Notes: generated by a model not told the origin, from the letters alone. DNA of 64,000 nt from RGIG3009 sp045630765 (GCA_045630765.1 JAZQTM010000104.1:1-64000); one strand, 5' to 3'. Counted from the first letter of the stretch, positions 1 to 9,600 are shown. Numbers and translations: made by a program.

Positions 1-2084
1 AGTCCGACGTGACCTCTCCGGATGTTACGCCTCACGACGCTGAGAAGAATGTTCTCAACTTCGTGGGTGGCAACTGGAAAACGAGTGGTGATACGGTCGT
101 TTGGACGACTCCCGAGTTGAAAGCCGGTTACTATCAGATCGGTTTTTCGTATCGTCAGAACACCGTTATCGGTGCATCCAGCTTCCGTACCTTGAAGATC
201 GACGGCAAAATGCCGTTTGCTGAAGCAGATGATTTGTCGTTCCCGTACGACAATAGCTGGCAGCGTAAATTCTTTGCCGACAAGGACGATACACCGTACC
301 TCATTTATTTGGATGAGGGCAAACACGAGATCAGCTTGACGGTTACCCAGGGCACGATGTCTGATATTACCACGTTGTTGCGTAACGTGGTGTCAGTGCT
401 CGGTGACTTGTATATGGATATTATCATGATCACCGGTGAAACGGTTGACGTGTATCGTGACTACGAGTTGTTCAAGCAGATCCCCGATATGGAAGAGCGT
501 ATCGCCGATTCCATGGAAAAATTAGATGAATCGTTGGTTCTCTTGGAGGCAGCTTCCGGAAGCACCAGTGGTTCCCATGCCGGTGTCATCAAAGCGATGA
601 TTCAGGTGTTGGATCAAATGATGAAAAACAAATATACCGCTCATCGCTACAAGAGCAACTACTACAGCAGCTATTGCAGTCTTAGTGCTACCTTGAGTGA
701 GATGCGCGATATGCCGCTCGATATTGATCAGATCTATTTGACGAAACCGGGCGACAGCTTACCGGAAAAGACAGGCTTCTTCAAGAGCATGGGCTTCTCG
801 ATCCATCGCTTGGCAGCCTCCTTCTATTTGGATTATAACAACATTTCCGGTTCCGCTGATGGTCAACAGTCCGTTGACATTTGGGTTAACTGGGGTCAAG
901 ACCAAGCACAGGTTTTGAACACTCTTAACCAAACCTTCACCGAAAAGACGGGCATTGCGGTCAACTTGAAGATCGTTAACGCCTCGATCGTCCAGGCTGT
1001 TTTGTCAGGTAAAGGTCCTAACGTCATCTTGCAGCACAGCCGAAGCGAACCTGTCAACCTCGCTATGCGTGGTGTGTTGAGAGAGTTAAGTTCTTTCCCG
1101 GATTACAAAGAGGTATTGGAACGGTTTATGCCGGGTGCAGAAGATCCTTACTATTATAAAGGTGAGTTGTACGCACTGCCGGATACGCAGAACTTCTATA
1201 TTATGTTCATCCGTACCGATATTTTCGAACAATTCGGTTTGGAATATCCGACGACTTGGGAAGAGTTCGAAGAAGTCACCAAGATCTTGGCACGTAACAA
1301 CTTGGACGCTTCTATCCCGTATGCGCAGATCACGACGACTACTGCGACCAACGCAGGTGTCGGCAGCTTGAGCTTGTTCCCGAGCCTTGTCATGCAGCGC
1401 GGATTGTCCTTGTATGCTGAGGATGGCAAGAGCACGACGTTATCCACTCCGGAGATCATTCAGACCTTCACCGATTGGACAGACTTCTACACGAAACTGA
1501 AAATACCGGTTACCGTTGACTTCTACAACCGTTTCCGTACCGGTACTTGCCCGATGGGCGTTGCCGTGTATTCCACGTACAACACCTTGAAAGCAACAGC
1601 ACCGGAAATCGAAGGCTTGTGGACAATGGTTCCGATCCCCGGAACGGTGCAGGAAGATGGTTCGGTCAACCACGCATCTACCGGTGGTGGCACCTCTTGC
1701 TCGATCTTGAAATCGACGCCTGAAAAAGAAGAGGCGGCTTGGGAATACCTGAAGTGGTGGACGGATGTCGAAACCCAGACCACCTACTCAATGACGGTTG
1801 AATCCATCTTAGGCCCGACCGGTCGTATTTCCATTTCCAACAAAGAAGCAATGCTCAACGGCCTTTCCTGGGAAGACGACGCTGCTGAAAAATTAGAAGA
1901 AGCGTGGAGCCAGGTAAAAGAGGTTCCGGAGGTTCCCGGTAGTTACTATATTTCGCGTTCTATTGATCACTGCTTCTGGAATGTTATCAACGCCGGCAAG
2001 ATTCCGAAGGATATGCTTAACAAATGGGGTCTTGAGGTTGATAGCGAAATTGAGCGTAAATGGAACCAGTATGAAAACAGGTAA
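1..2084 (+). CDS. Extracellular solute-binding protein of a carbohydrate ABC importer (5' end missing)
   Basis: The reading frame is open to the left edge, so the true start and the signal peptide lie outside the window; a GTG at 9 is in frame but has no ribosome site and is probably internal. About 690 residues are visible. Roughly the first 130 look like a beta-sandwich carbohydrate-binding module (GYYQIGFSYRQ, then an acidic/aromatic strand pattern). A helical linker follows, and from about residue 290 a classical family-1 solute-binding domain starts (VDIWVNWGQDQAQVLNTLN), with the hinge-type segment YYYKGELYALPDTQNFYIM and a C-terminal SKEAMLNGLSWEDD segment. Family knowledge: such proteins deliver oligosaccharides to MalFG-type permeases at the cell surface. 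Two permease genes follow on the same strand, which supports the call. The extra N-terminal domain makes it longer than the usual 400-450 residues. The substrate is unknown; the GH130 genes downstream suggest a beta-mannoside or related glycan. Confidence 0.88.
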   Translation, partial: SDVTSPDVTPHDAEKNVLNFVGGNWKTSGDTVVWTTPELKAGYYQIGFSYRQNTVIGASSFRTLKIDGKMPFAEADDLSFPYDNSWQRKFFADKDDTPYLIYLDEGKHEISLTVTQGTMSDITTLLRNVVSVLGDLYMDIIMITGETVDVYRDYELFKQIPDMEERIADSMEKLDESLVLLEAASGSTSGSHAGVIKAMIQVLDQMMKNKYTAHRYKSNYYSSYCSLSATLSEMRDMPLDIDQIYLTKPGDSLPEKTGFFKSMGFSIHRLAASFYLDYNNISGSADGQQSVDIWVNWGQDQAQVLNTLNQTFTEKTGIAVNLKIVNASIVQAVLSGKGPNVILQHSRSEPVNLAMRGVLRELSSFPDYKEVLERFMPGAEDPYYYKGELYALPDTQNFYIMFIRTDIFEQFGLEYPTTWEEFEEVTKILARNNLDASIPYAQITTTTATNAGVGSLSLFPSLVMQRGLSLYAEDGKSTTLSTPEIIQTFTDWTDFYTKLKIPVTVDFYNRFRTGTCPMGVAVYSTYNTLKATAPEIEGLWTMVPIPGTVQEDGSVNHASTGGGTSCSILKSTPEKEEAAWEYLKWWTDVETQTTYSMTVESILGPTGRISISNKEAMLNGLSWEDDAAEKLEEAWSQVKEVPEVPGSYYISRSIDHCFWNVINAGKIPKDMLNKWGLEVDSEIERKWNQYENR

Positions 2085-2119
2085 GCAAACCTGAAAGTAT
2101 TGTAGTAATTGTTAGGTAT

Positions 2120-2147
2120 CCGACAAACGGCAGTTGCCGTTTGTCGG
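2120..2147 (+). promoter_or_regulatory. Intergenic stem-loop between binding-protein and permease genes
   Basis: A perfect 13-bp inverted repeat (arms CCGACAAACGGCA and TGCCGTTTGTCGG, 2-nt centre) lies 35 bp after the binding-protein stop and 37 bp before the permease start. No T-tract follows, so it is not a standard intrinsic terminator. In maltose-type operons a similar stem-loop protects the 3' end of the binding-protein message and lowers permease expression; that role is inferred here. Confidence 0.7.
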
Positions 2148-2184
2148 GCACTCGCAGATTTATGTAACAAGAGGAGGAAACAGG

Positions 2185-3108
2185 GTGAAAACAAAAGCAA
2201 TACCCACCTCAAAATCGAAACTGTCCGGAGCAGGAGAAAACACAGCTTCCTGGTTGTTAGTGGCACCGTTTATGACGTTCTTTATTTTATGTACGCTCAT
2301 TCCGGTTGCCTCCTCGATCGTGCTTAGCTTCTTCGATTACGATATGGTTTCAACCCCGATTTTCACGGGCATTCAAAACTATATGCGTATGTTCACCGAC
2401 GACAGTGTGTTTTTCACGGTTTTGGGCAACACCTTAAAATTTGCAGTCGTAACCGGCCCGTTAAGCTTTTTACTTTCGTTTTTGCTTGCCTGGTTGATTA
2501 ACGAATTTCCGCACGCCGTCCGTAGCATCTTGTCCTTTTTGTTCTATGCGCCCGCCTTGGTTGGTAACGCATATTACATTTGGCAGGTTGCCTTCTCGGG
2601 CGATAGTTTCGGTTATGTGAACAACTTATTGATCAGCTTAGGTTTCATCACCGAGCCGATTCAATGGTTGAAGAGCGTCGCCTACAACGCTACGATTATT
2701 ATGATCGTACAGTTGTGGATGAGTATGGGTGTTTCGTTCTTGGCAAACATTTCCGGTTTGCAGAACGTCAACACCGAATTGTATGAAGCGGGCGCCATCG
2801 ATGGTGTTCGTTCGCGTTGGCATGAGTTGTGGTATATCACACTCCCGTCCATGAAGAGCATTTTGTTGTTCAGTGCGGTTATGCAGATCCAGTCCGTCTT
2901 CTCCATCAGTGTTGTTGTAACGACCTTGGCGGGTTACCCCAGTGTTAACAACTCCGTTGATACGTTGGTCCCGTTAATTCAGGACGTCGGTACGGCACGA
3001 TATGAAATGGGTTATGCGGCAGCGCTGTCCGTGTTCTTGTTCCTCATGATGGCCGTATTCAGAACCTTGGTAGGTAAGGCCTTGGATTTGATGGGTAAAC
3101 AAGACTAA
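2185..3108 (+). CDS. Carbohydrate ABC transporter permease, MalF/UgpA type
   Basis: A protein of 307 residues if started at the GTG at 2185, chosen because GAGGAGG sits 7 nt upstream (2171-2177); the upstream ATG at 2134 has no such site and overlaps the intergenic stem-loop. The N-terminus is basic, then about six membrane helices begin at WLLVAPFMTFFILCTLIPV. The cytoplasmic EAA loop that docks on the ATPase is visible as YEAGAIDGVRSRWHELWYI followed by TLPSM. This places it in the binding-protein-dependent permease family, in the MalF-like half of the heterodimer. The MalG-like partner starts 52 bp downstream. No ATPase gene is nearby, so a shared MsmK/UgpC-type ATPase elsewhere in the genome probably energises it. 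Confidence 0.93.
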   Translation: MKTKAIPTSKSKLSGAGENTASWLLVAPFMTFFILCTLIPVASSIVLSFFDYDMVSTPIFTGIQNYMRMFTDDSVFFTVLGNTLKFAVVTGPLSFLLSFLLAWLINEFPHAVRSILSFLFYAPALVGNAYYIWQVAFSGDSFGYVNNLLISLGFITEPIQWLKSVAYNATIIMIVQLWMSMGVSFLANISGLQNVNTELYEAGAIDGVRSRWHELWYITLPSMKSILLFSAVMQIQSVFSISVVVTTLAGYPSVNNSVDTLVPLIQDVGTARYEMGYAAALSVFLFLMMAVFRTLVGKALDLMGKQD

Positions 3109-3160
3109 CAGAACGTTAAAGTAAACGAATCTATGATATTATTTAGGCGGTGAGTGTGAT

Positions 3161-4060
3161 TTGACTAATAACACGGTAAAGGCAATCCGTATGCTGCGCC
3201 CCAAGAAACGCTCGGAATACCGACGGTATACGCGCTCGAAGGCAGGTACGGTACTGTATTTTTCCCTTTTGTTCTTAGCGGGTATGTTCACGGTTTTACC
3301 GATGATATACTGTATATGCACCTCTTTTAAGCCGTTGGACGAGTTGTTGATTTTCCCGCCCCGCTTTTTGGTGCATCGTCCGACGCTGGAGAACTATATA
3401 GCCCTTCCTTCGCTGTTGAACACCCTGCGTGTTCCGATGGAACGCTATTTCTTCAACAGCTTGTTTGTTTCCGTAACCGGTGTGTTCCTGCACGTTATGG
3501 CGGCATCTGCTGCGGCCTTTGTTTTCTCGAAATCGCAGATCAAAGGCAGAAAGGTTCTCTTCTTGATCGTGCAGTTCGCCCTTTTGTACAACAGCTACAC
3601 GTTGTCGGTTCCCCAATACTTGATCTTCAGTAAGATCGGTATTGTCGATACCTATTTGGTGTATCTGTTCCCGGCGATCCCCTCCGCGATGGGTTGTTTC
3701 TTGATGAAACAGTTTATCGATGTCAGTGTGCCGAACGCTTTGATGGAAGCGGCGCGTATTGACGGTGCGGGTATGGGACGTATTTACTGGCAGATCATTA
3801 TGCCGATCGCAAAGCCCTCGTGGATGACCTTGATGTTGTTCTCATTCCAAAACCTGTGGTCAACCGTGCCGAGCGGAACCATCTTCAGCGAGGAATTGAA
3901 ACTTATTCCTCAGGTTATGACCAACATAACCAACGGTGGTATTGCTCGATCGGGCAGTGCAATGGCTGCGACGGTTTTGATGATGTTACCTCCGATTACT
4001 GTGTATTTCATTGCTCAAAGTAACGTTATCGAAACAATGAGTAGTTCCGGTATTAAGTAA
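3161..4060 (+). CDS. Carbohydrate ABC transporter permease, MalG/UgpE type
   Basis: A 299-residue membrane protein starting at TTG 3161 behind AGGCGGTGAG; an in-frame ATG eleven codons in is the alternative. A basic leader (RPKKRSEYRRYTRSK) precedes the first helix, and about six helices follow. The EAA loop reads LMEAARIDGAGMGRIYWQI with IMPIAKP after it, typical of the MalG-like subunit. It would pair with the preceding permease to form the import channel for the operon's binding protein. The gap of 52 bp to the upstream gene and 36 bp to the next fits one transcript. The C-terminus (QSNVIETMSSSGIK) matches the usual end of this family, so the gene looks complete. Confidence 0.93.
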   Translation: MTNNTVKAIRMLRPKKRSEYRRYTRSKAGTVLYFSLLFLAGMFTVLPMIYCICTSFKPLDELLIFPPRFLVHRPTLENYIALPSLLNTLRVPMERYFFNSLFVSVTGVFLHVMAASAAAFVFSKSQIKGRKVLFLIVQFALLYNSYTLSVPQYLIFSKIGIVDTYLVYLFPAIPSAMGCFLMKQFIDVSVPNALMEAARIDGAGMGRIYWQIIMPIAKPSWMTLMLFSFQNLWSTVPSGTIFSEELKLIPQVMTNITNGGIARSGSAMAATVLMMLPPITVYFIAQSNVIETMSSSGIK

Positions 4061-4096
4061 GAAGCAGAGTGACAAGCGAAAGTTAGGTGGATTGTC

Positions 4097-6211
4097 TTGA
4101 AAAAAATAATTTCAGCTCTTTGCGTTGCCATACTGCTGTTTGCCAGCTCGGGCATTGCGGCTTCGGCGGACTCCTTCACTCGTAAAGACGAGCCGAACGG
4201 TTCTTCAACGCAGGCACTTTCCCGCGAATTGTACGCAGCAACGCGCACCATTTCAGCAGCGGATTTAGGCCTTGAAGATACCCTTGAAGAGATGACCGAT
4301 CTGTTTTGCGCGGCAAACGGCGAAGTCTACATTCTGTTGAGCAAATCATCCAAGATTGTTGTCTTGAACCCTGATTACACCTTGAAAGAAGTCTTGACGG
4401 CACACGATGCAGACGAGATGGAAATCGATTTCTCGGGCGCACAGGGTGTTTATGTAGATGCCAATGGCGACTTGTACATTTCGGATACATTAAATGCGAG
4501 AATTCTGGTTACCGATTCTACCGGTTTGTTCAAAGAATCGTGGGATCTGCCGGATTCACCGTTGATTCCGGACGATTTCCAATATCAGCCCACACGTTTC
4601 CTCAAGGATAAAGACGGCTATGCATACGTTATCAGCTTGGGTTGCTATTACGGTGCGTTGGCCTATTCTCCCGAAGGCGAATTCATGGGCTTTTTCGGCG
4701 CGAACCGCGTAACCGCGACCGCGTTGAACACGATTTCTTACTTGTATGATATGATTACAAGTAACGATACCAAGAAAGAGGCATCTGCCAAGGTTCTCCC
4801 GTATTCGTTTTTGGATATGGCATTGGATTCCGACGGCTACTTGACGGTTTGTTCCGGTAAAACTGCTGTATGGTCCAATGGTAACGGTCAGATCCGTAAG
4901 ATCAGCTCCGGTGGTTCCAACATTTTGCTGAAACGTCAGAGTGACGGTTCGACCACAGCGGCAGACTCGATCAACTTCTTGGAAGGTTACGTAGCCAGCA
5001 AAGCGGGTAAAAACCGCGTGCAGGACTTGGCTGCGCTGGATGTGAGCGCAGACGACTATATCTTTGCGTTAGATAAAATTTACGGTTTGGTCTATATCTA
5101 CGATAACACCTGTAACCGTATCAGCACGTTCGGCGGCGGTATCGGTGCGGGAACCGAGCTTGGTGAGTTTGTCTCGCCCTCTGCAATGGCACTGCATGGT
5201 ACGTCGTTACTGGTTGCTGATGCAAAGACTGAGCAGGTCACGGTATTTGAGCAGACCGAGTTTGGTTCTCTTTACTTCAAAGCACAGACCTTGACCTTGA
5301 AAGGTGACTACATCGAATCCCAACCGTTATGGGAACAGGTCATTGAGCAGGATGCCAGCTGTCAGTTAGCGTATCGCGGTTTGGCAAACGCGGCGTATAG
5401 CTCCAAAGATTATCGCGCAGCGTTGGAATATGCTGAAAAGGGCTTGGATTACCCGACGTACGATTTGGCATGGCAGATTTTGATCAAGGAGTTTGTCGCT
5501 CGCTATTTCATTTGGTTCTTTGTGGGTGCGATTCTTCTGCTTGTTGGTCTTGGCGTCCTCCTTGTGCGTTTGAATAAACGTGAGCAACCGTTAATTCAAA
5601 ATGAAAAAGTAAAGGCACTCTTTGGTGTATCCACACATCCGTTCCGTGCCTTTGAAGACATTAAATATAAGAAGCGCGGTTCTCTGCTGATCGCTGCGAT
5701 CATCGTTGTTCTGTTCTTCTTTGCCAAAGCTTTGGAGGCAACTTCGACCGGTTTCTTGTTCTGCCGTAACAGCTCGCAGACCTATAACATCGTCTTTACC
5801 CTGGCACAGACGGTTGGTTTGGTTGTTTTGTGGAGCGTCGTTAACTGGTTGATGTGCACCTTGTTCTCCGGCAAAGGCTCTCTCAAGGAGATTGTGGTCG
5901 TAACAGCGTATTCACTGTTACCGCTTGTCATCTACACGTTTATCTTTGTAGCATTTTCCCACATTCTCCCGCTTTCAGGCGGAGCGCTTATGGGCGGCAT
6001 CCAAACGGTATTGTTGATCTATACGTTCTACCTGTTGTCCGTCGGTATGATGGCAGTTCATGAATACACCTTCCCGAAATTCCTGCTTACCAGCTTGGTG
6101 ACTTTGGTTTGTATGGTTTTGGCGATTTGCATCGGCTTTATCGTGGTCATCCTGCTTCAGCAGTTCTGGAATTTCTTGTACTCCATCTTCATGGAGATAG
6201 TGTTTAGATAA
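4097..6211 (+). CDS. Secreted NHL-repeat/TPR protein with C-terminal Yip1-like membrane domain
   Basis: A 704-residue protein from TTG 4097 behind AGGTGG. Residues 1-25 form a signal peptide (KKIISALCVAILLFASSGIA). Residues about 60-390 show repeated motifs of the NHL/beta-propeller kind (GVYVDANGDLYISDT, MALDSDGYLTVCSG, FVSPSAMALHGTSLLVAD). A short TPR-like pair lies at about 390-455 (AYRGLANAAYSSKDYRAALEYA). A membrane helix at about 470-492 follows, then from about 510 a multi-helix domain starting with FRAFEDIKYKKRG, which resembles the Yip1 membrane family. From memory, proteins of this layout occur in Bacillota beside ABC sugar permeases and DUF5696 proteins, as here. The role is unknown; an extracytoplasmic sensor, scaffold or accessory of the importer is a guess. 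Confidence 0.72.
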   Translation: MKKIISALCVAILLFASSGIAASADSFTRKDEPNGSSTQALSRELYAATRTISAADLGLEDTLEEMTDLFCAANGEVYILLSKSSKIVVLNPDYTLKEVLTAHDADEMEIDFSGAQGVYVDANGDLYISDTLNARILVTDSTGLFKESWDLPDSPLIPDDFQYQPTRFLKDKDGYAYVISLGCYYGALAYSPEGEFMGFFGANRVTATALNTISYLYDMITSNDTKKEASAKVLPYSFLDMALDSDGYLTVCSGKTAVWSNGNGQIRKISSGGSNILLKRQSDGSTTAADSINFLEGYVASKAGKNRVQDLAALDVSADDYIFALDKIYGLVYIYDNTCNRISTFGGGIGAGTELGEFVSPSAMALHGTSLLVADAKTEQVTVFEQTEFGSLYFKAQTLTLKGDYIESQPLWEQVIEQDASCQLAYRGLANAAYSSKDYRAALEYAEKGLDYPTYDLAWQILIKEFVARYFIWFFVGAILLLVGLGVLLVRLNKREQPLIQNEKVKALFGVSTHPFRAFEDIKYKKRGSLLIAAIIVVLFFFAKALEATSTGFLFCRNSSQTYNIVFTLAQTVGLVVLWSVVNWLMCTLFSGKGSLKEIVVVTAYSLLPLVIYTFIFVAFSHILPLSGGALMGGIQTVLLIYTFYLLSVGMMAVHEYTFPKFLLTSLVTLVCMVLAICIGFIVVILLQQFWNFLYSIFMEIVFR

Positions 6212-6259
6212 TGGTATCTGAGTGTGGTAATTGATTTTCCTGTATGAAGGATGTGCAGT

Positions 6260-8485
6260 ATGAAAAAGTGTGTATTATTTGCGATGTGCTGTATCCTGCT
6301 TCTTTCGATGGTAGGATGTAGCTCATCCAAAGCAGAAACCTATCCCGTTTATGATGAGAATGCGACGGTTTCTAACGTTGCAAGCGGCGTGGTAGCATCC
6401 AATGCCAACTACGAACTCATCTGGGATGAAACCGCATATTGCGTGATGCTTCGTGATATACAGACCGGTTATATCTGGTCGAACATTCCGTACGAGTATC
6501 TGCAAGAAGGCGGTTTGAATTCAAACGTAAACTCAACCATCAGTATCACGACCGTTAAACAGTCGAACTTGACTTGGGATACCTATCGTGGTTACACCGA
6601 TGCCGTCGAAGGCGGCAAGGTGTCTTGCGAGCAGGTTGAGAACGGCGTTCGTGTTACCTACTATTTCGAAAGCGCGCAAATTTCCGTTCCGGTTATTTAC
6701 ACGCTGGGCGCTACCTCACTGGATGTGACGGTTGATGCACAGAACATCAGCGAAGGGGAGGAGCATAAGATCCTTTCCGTTTCGGTTGCACCGTTCCTGT
6801 GCTCCGCGCTTAATGAAAACGAAGGTTCTTACGTTATGGTTCCTTCCGGTTCCGGCTCTCTGATCTATGCTGCTGAAACCGTAAAGGGTACGCGTAAATA
6901 CAGTGGGCAAGTATACGGCCGTGATCTTTCGCAGGCGTTTGTTGAGCTCGTTGTTGAAGAAGAAGCGCTTCGTTTGCCGGTGTTCGGTGTCAAGAACGGC
7001 GACAACGCTATGTTGTGCGTGATGAAGGACGGCGCAGAATCGGCAACCGTTGAAGTGGAAGCGGGTAACAAACGTACCGGTTACACAACGGTATACCCGA
7101 CCTACTATATTCGTGGCTATGACCAATTGGCAACGAATTCCAGCAACAAGTCCATCCTTGGTGGCGGTGACTACTATTCTGTTACCTCCATCGTGCGCAC
7201 GACCGTTAATCCGACGTTGTCCTATTTCCCGTTAAAGGGTGAGGACGCCGACTATAACGGTATGGCAAAATGCTATCGTAAGTATTTGGAAAGCACGGGC
7301 GAACTGGTAAAAACATCTTCCGACGCCAATTACGGCTTGACCATTCTTGGCGGCGCACAGGTTACGGGTTCCGTTTTGGGCTTCCCGTGCAGTGACACGG
7401 TCGCCGCGACAACGTTCGAGGAAGCACAAACCATCATAAGCTCCTTGTCGGAGGGCTCTGCCAGCCAACCGGCTGTTCGTTTGGTTGGTTTTGGCGACTG
7501 TGGCGTCAATCCCGGTAGTTTAGCCGGCGGTTTCTCGCTCAATTCCGCGTTTGGTACAGACGCCCAACGTGCTGCTCTGGAAAAATATTGCGCGGACAAC
7601 GGCATCTCCTTGTTCTCCGACTTTGATTTGCTCCGTTTCAGCAAATCCGGAAATGGTTTCTCCACGTCATCAGACGTTGCGAAGAGTTCCAGCTTGCGCA
7701 AAGCGATTTGCTATCCGTTGGGTACACCGCAACGTGAGAAGAAATTGAAATACGCCTACAATTTGTTGAGCCGTAGCCAACTGATTCCGGCGTCTCAAAA
7801 ATTACTCAAGGCGGCTGACAAGTCAAATCTTTCCGGCGTTAGCTTTATGTCCCTCGGACATATCGCGTATTCCGATTATGATGATGCTCTCTACGCTTTA
7901 AGAGGCAACACCCAAACCGATGTATCTTCCATCATCAGTGCCTTTATCAAAGGCGGTCATGCTGTGGCGGGTGGCCCGAATGCGTATTCCGCAGTTTCGT
8001 CTTCCATGGTCTTTGATGTTCCGACCGATAACGGCGGCAACTTCAATTTTGATGCTGAGATTCCGTTCTATGAGCTGGTGTTCAGCGGAACCAAACCGAT
8101 CTTCGGTGAATCCATCAATATGGCTGACGATATGAACCGCGCTACTCTGAAAACGTTGGCATACGGTGCGAACTTGAGCTTCTCCGTTCTGTACGAATAC
8201 GATACGGACTTCACGGAAACCGATATGCTTTACGTGGGAATGGGTGCCAACAAATTGTATGCTTGCGGTTTTTCGGCAAACGAAAAGTTGATCAACAGCA
8301 CCATGGAAAAATACGGTGCCCTGTACGAGAAGACCGGCAAAGCAAGCATGGTTCGTTACACTGCACTGTCGGATTCGGTTACCGAAACCGTATTTGATAA
8401 TGGCGTAACGCTGTATATCAACCATAGTGACGCACCTGCTGAATCGCCTGTCGGCGAACTGGCAGCCTACGAAGTGCGGTATTAA
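6260..8485 (+). CDS. DUF5696-type lipoprotein of the sugar-importer operon
   Basis: Started at the ATG at 6260 (741 residues), which has GAAGG about 9 nt upstream; the ATG at 6251 directly abuts that site. The N-terminus is a lipoprotein signal (KKCVLFAMCCILLLSMVGCS) with the modified Cys at residue 20. The mature part has a large beta-rich N-terminal domain (YELIWDETAYCVMLRDIQTG, YMVPSGSGSLIYAAETV). A C-terminal half resembles a TIM barrel: DFDLLRFSKSGNGF, SFMSLGHIAYSDYD, PFYELVFSGTKPIFGESIN. I recognise this as the DUF5696 arrangement found next to carbohydrate ABC transporters in Bacillota. It may be a glycoside-hydrolase-like surface protein acting on the imported glycan. The stop overlaps an ATG of the next frame by one base, consistent with tight coupling to the permease downstream. 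Confidence 0.75.
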   Translation: MKKCVLFAMCCILLLSMVGCSSSKAETYPVYDENATVSNVASGVVASNANYELIWDETAYCVMLRDIQTGYIWSNIPYEYLQEGGLNSNVNSTISITTVKQSNLTWDTYRGYTDAVEGGKVSCEQVENGVRVTYYFESAQISVPVIYTLGATSLDVTVDAQNISEGEEHKILSVSVAPFLCSALNENEGSYVMVPSGSGSLIYAAETVKGTRKYSGQVYGRDLSQAFVELVVEEEALRLPVFGVKNGDNAMLCVMKDGAESATVEVEAGNKRTGYTTVYPTYYIRGYDQLATNSSNKSILGGGDYYSVTSIVRTTVNPTLSYFPLKGEDADYNGMAKCYRKYLESTGELVKTSSDANYGLTILGGAQVTGSVLGFPCSDTVAATTFEEAQTIISSLSEGSASQPAVRLVGFGDCGVNPGSLAGGFSLNSAFGTDAQRAALEKYCADNGISLFSDFDLLRFSKSGNGFSTSSDVAKSSSLRKAICYPLGTPQREKKLKYAYNLLSRSQLIPASQKLLKAADKSNLSGVSFMSLGHIAYSDYDDALYALRGNTQTDVSSIISAFIKGGHAVAGGPNAYSAVSSSMVFDVPTDNGGNFNFDAEIPFYELVFSGTKPIFGESINMADDMNRATLKTLAYGANLSFSVLYEYDTDFTETDMLYVGMGANKLYACGFSANEKLINSTMEKYGALYEKTGKASMVRYTALSDSVTETVFDNGVTLYINHSDAPAESPVGELAAYEVRY

Positions 8486-8505
8486 TGGGGAGGAGGGAAC
8501 ATACT

Positions 8506-9423
8506 ATGAAACCTTTTTGGAAATCTCAAAGTGGCTTGGTTGCTCGTCGTGAACGTATGGGTTATACCTTCGTTGCTCACTGGGCAATAGGCTTGATCTT
8601 GTTCTTTATTGTTCCGCTCGTCTCTTCGTTCATTTATGCATTTTCCGATGCACGAATCACTGAGAACGGTATGGAAACAGCCTTCGTCGGTTTCACGCAT
8701 TTCGACTACATTATTAACTCGGACGCGAAATACATTGACAACTTGACGGCTTCGTTGGGCTTGATCGGTTACACACTTCCGCTGGTTTTGTCATTGAGCT
8801 TGATCTTGGCGGTTGTACTTAATCAGCAGTTTGCAGGTCGTACCGTTTTCCGTGCGATCTTTGCGTTGCCGATCATTATCGCTACTTCGCCGATTATCGA
8901 CCTTTTGTCCGGTAGTTTGGTCAACGCTCCCATCTTTAACCTGACCAGTAATACCAGTGGTCAAGACCAATATGGTGGCGTTATCGATTTCGCGAGTATT
9001 TTACAAAGTTTGGAATTGCCCGATCAGATCAATACTATGCTTGGCAACTTGTTGAGTAACGTCTTTAGTATTATCTGGAGTTGCGGCGTGCAAACGATCC
9101 TGTTCTTGGCAGGCTTGCAGAGCATTCCCGCACAGCTGTACGAAGTGTCCAAGATCGAGGGCGCGAACAAGTGGGAAGAGTTCTGGATGGTAACCGTCCC
9201 GAGCTTGCGCCACGTTATCACGCTGGTTTTGATCTACACGATGATCCAGCTGTTTACCGCAACGGACAACCCGGTTATGACGCAGGCGTTTGAATTGTTG
9301 CAGCAAAAACAGATCTACGATCAGAGCTCTGCTATGTTGTGGCTGTATTTCGGCATTGTTTTGGCGGTTATGGGTGTGGTTCTCGGTTTGTACAATCGTT
9401 TCTGCATCCGCAAATGGGAATAA
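8506..9423 (+). CDS. Third carbohydrate ABC transporter permease (MalF-like, no MalG partner in window)
   Basis: Start taken at ATG 8506, which has AGGAGGG 8 nt upstream; an ATG at 8485 overlaps the previous stop and lies before that site. The 305-residue product has a basic leader, a first helix GLILFFIVPLVSSFIYAFS, about five more helices and an EAA loop (YEVSKIEGANKWEEFWMVT then VPSL). It is closer in look to the MalF/UgpA side than to MalG. A segment rich in Asn/Ser/Thr after the third helix (LTSNTSGQDQYGG) is longer than in the first permease. It is the last gene of the operon, closed by a terminator 20 bp downstream. A second MalF-like subunit without a MalG partner is unusual; the partner may be upstream of the window. 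Confidence 0.88.
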   Translation: MKPFWKSQSGLVARRERMGYTFVAHWAIGLILFFIVPLVSSFIYAFSDARITENGMETAFVGFTHFDYIINSDAKYIDNLTASLGLIGYTLPLVLSLSLILAVVLNQQFAGRTVFRAIFALPIIIATSPIIDLLSGSLVNAPIFNLTSNTSGQDQYGGVIDFASILQSLELPDQINTMLGNLLSNVFSIIWSCGVQTILFLAGLQSIPAQLYEVSKIEGANKWEEFWMVTVPSLRHVITLVLIYTMIQLFTATDNPVMTQAFELLQQKQIYDQSSAMLWLYFGIVLAVMGVVLGLYNRFCIRKWE

Positions 9424-9443
9424 ACCACATTACGTATTATCAC

Positions 9444-9482
9444 AAAAAGCCGATGTGCCTTTTAGGCGCATCGGCTTTTTTC
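9444..9482 (+). terminator. Intrinsic terminator of the ABC-importer operon
   Basis: Arms AAAAAGCCGATGTGCC and GGCGCATCGGCTTTTT pair over 16 bp with one G-U, loop of five bases, followed by a T run. It starts 20 bp after the permease stop. Confidence 0.93.
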
Positions 9483-9509
9483 TGTAAACAACCTTTTAAA
9501 AAATCGGTA

Positions 9510-9538
9510 TTGCATTATGAAGGTTTTGATGTTACAAT
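9510..9538 (+). promoter_or_regulatory. Sigma-A-type promoter for the Thr-rich lipoprotein gene
   Basis: TTGCAT (9510-9515), a 17-bp spacer and TACAAT (9533-9538). It sits just downstream of the previous operon's terminator and about 55 bp before the lipoprotein start. Confidence 0.72.
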
Positions 9539-9600
9539 AAGATAGTACTTATTTCTCCGTGAATACTTAAAAATTATGATAGAACAGAGAGGGATACGTA

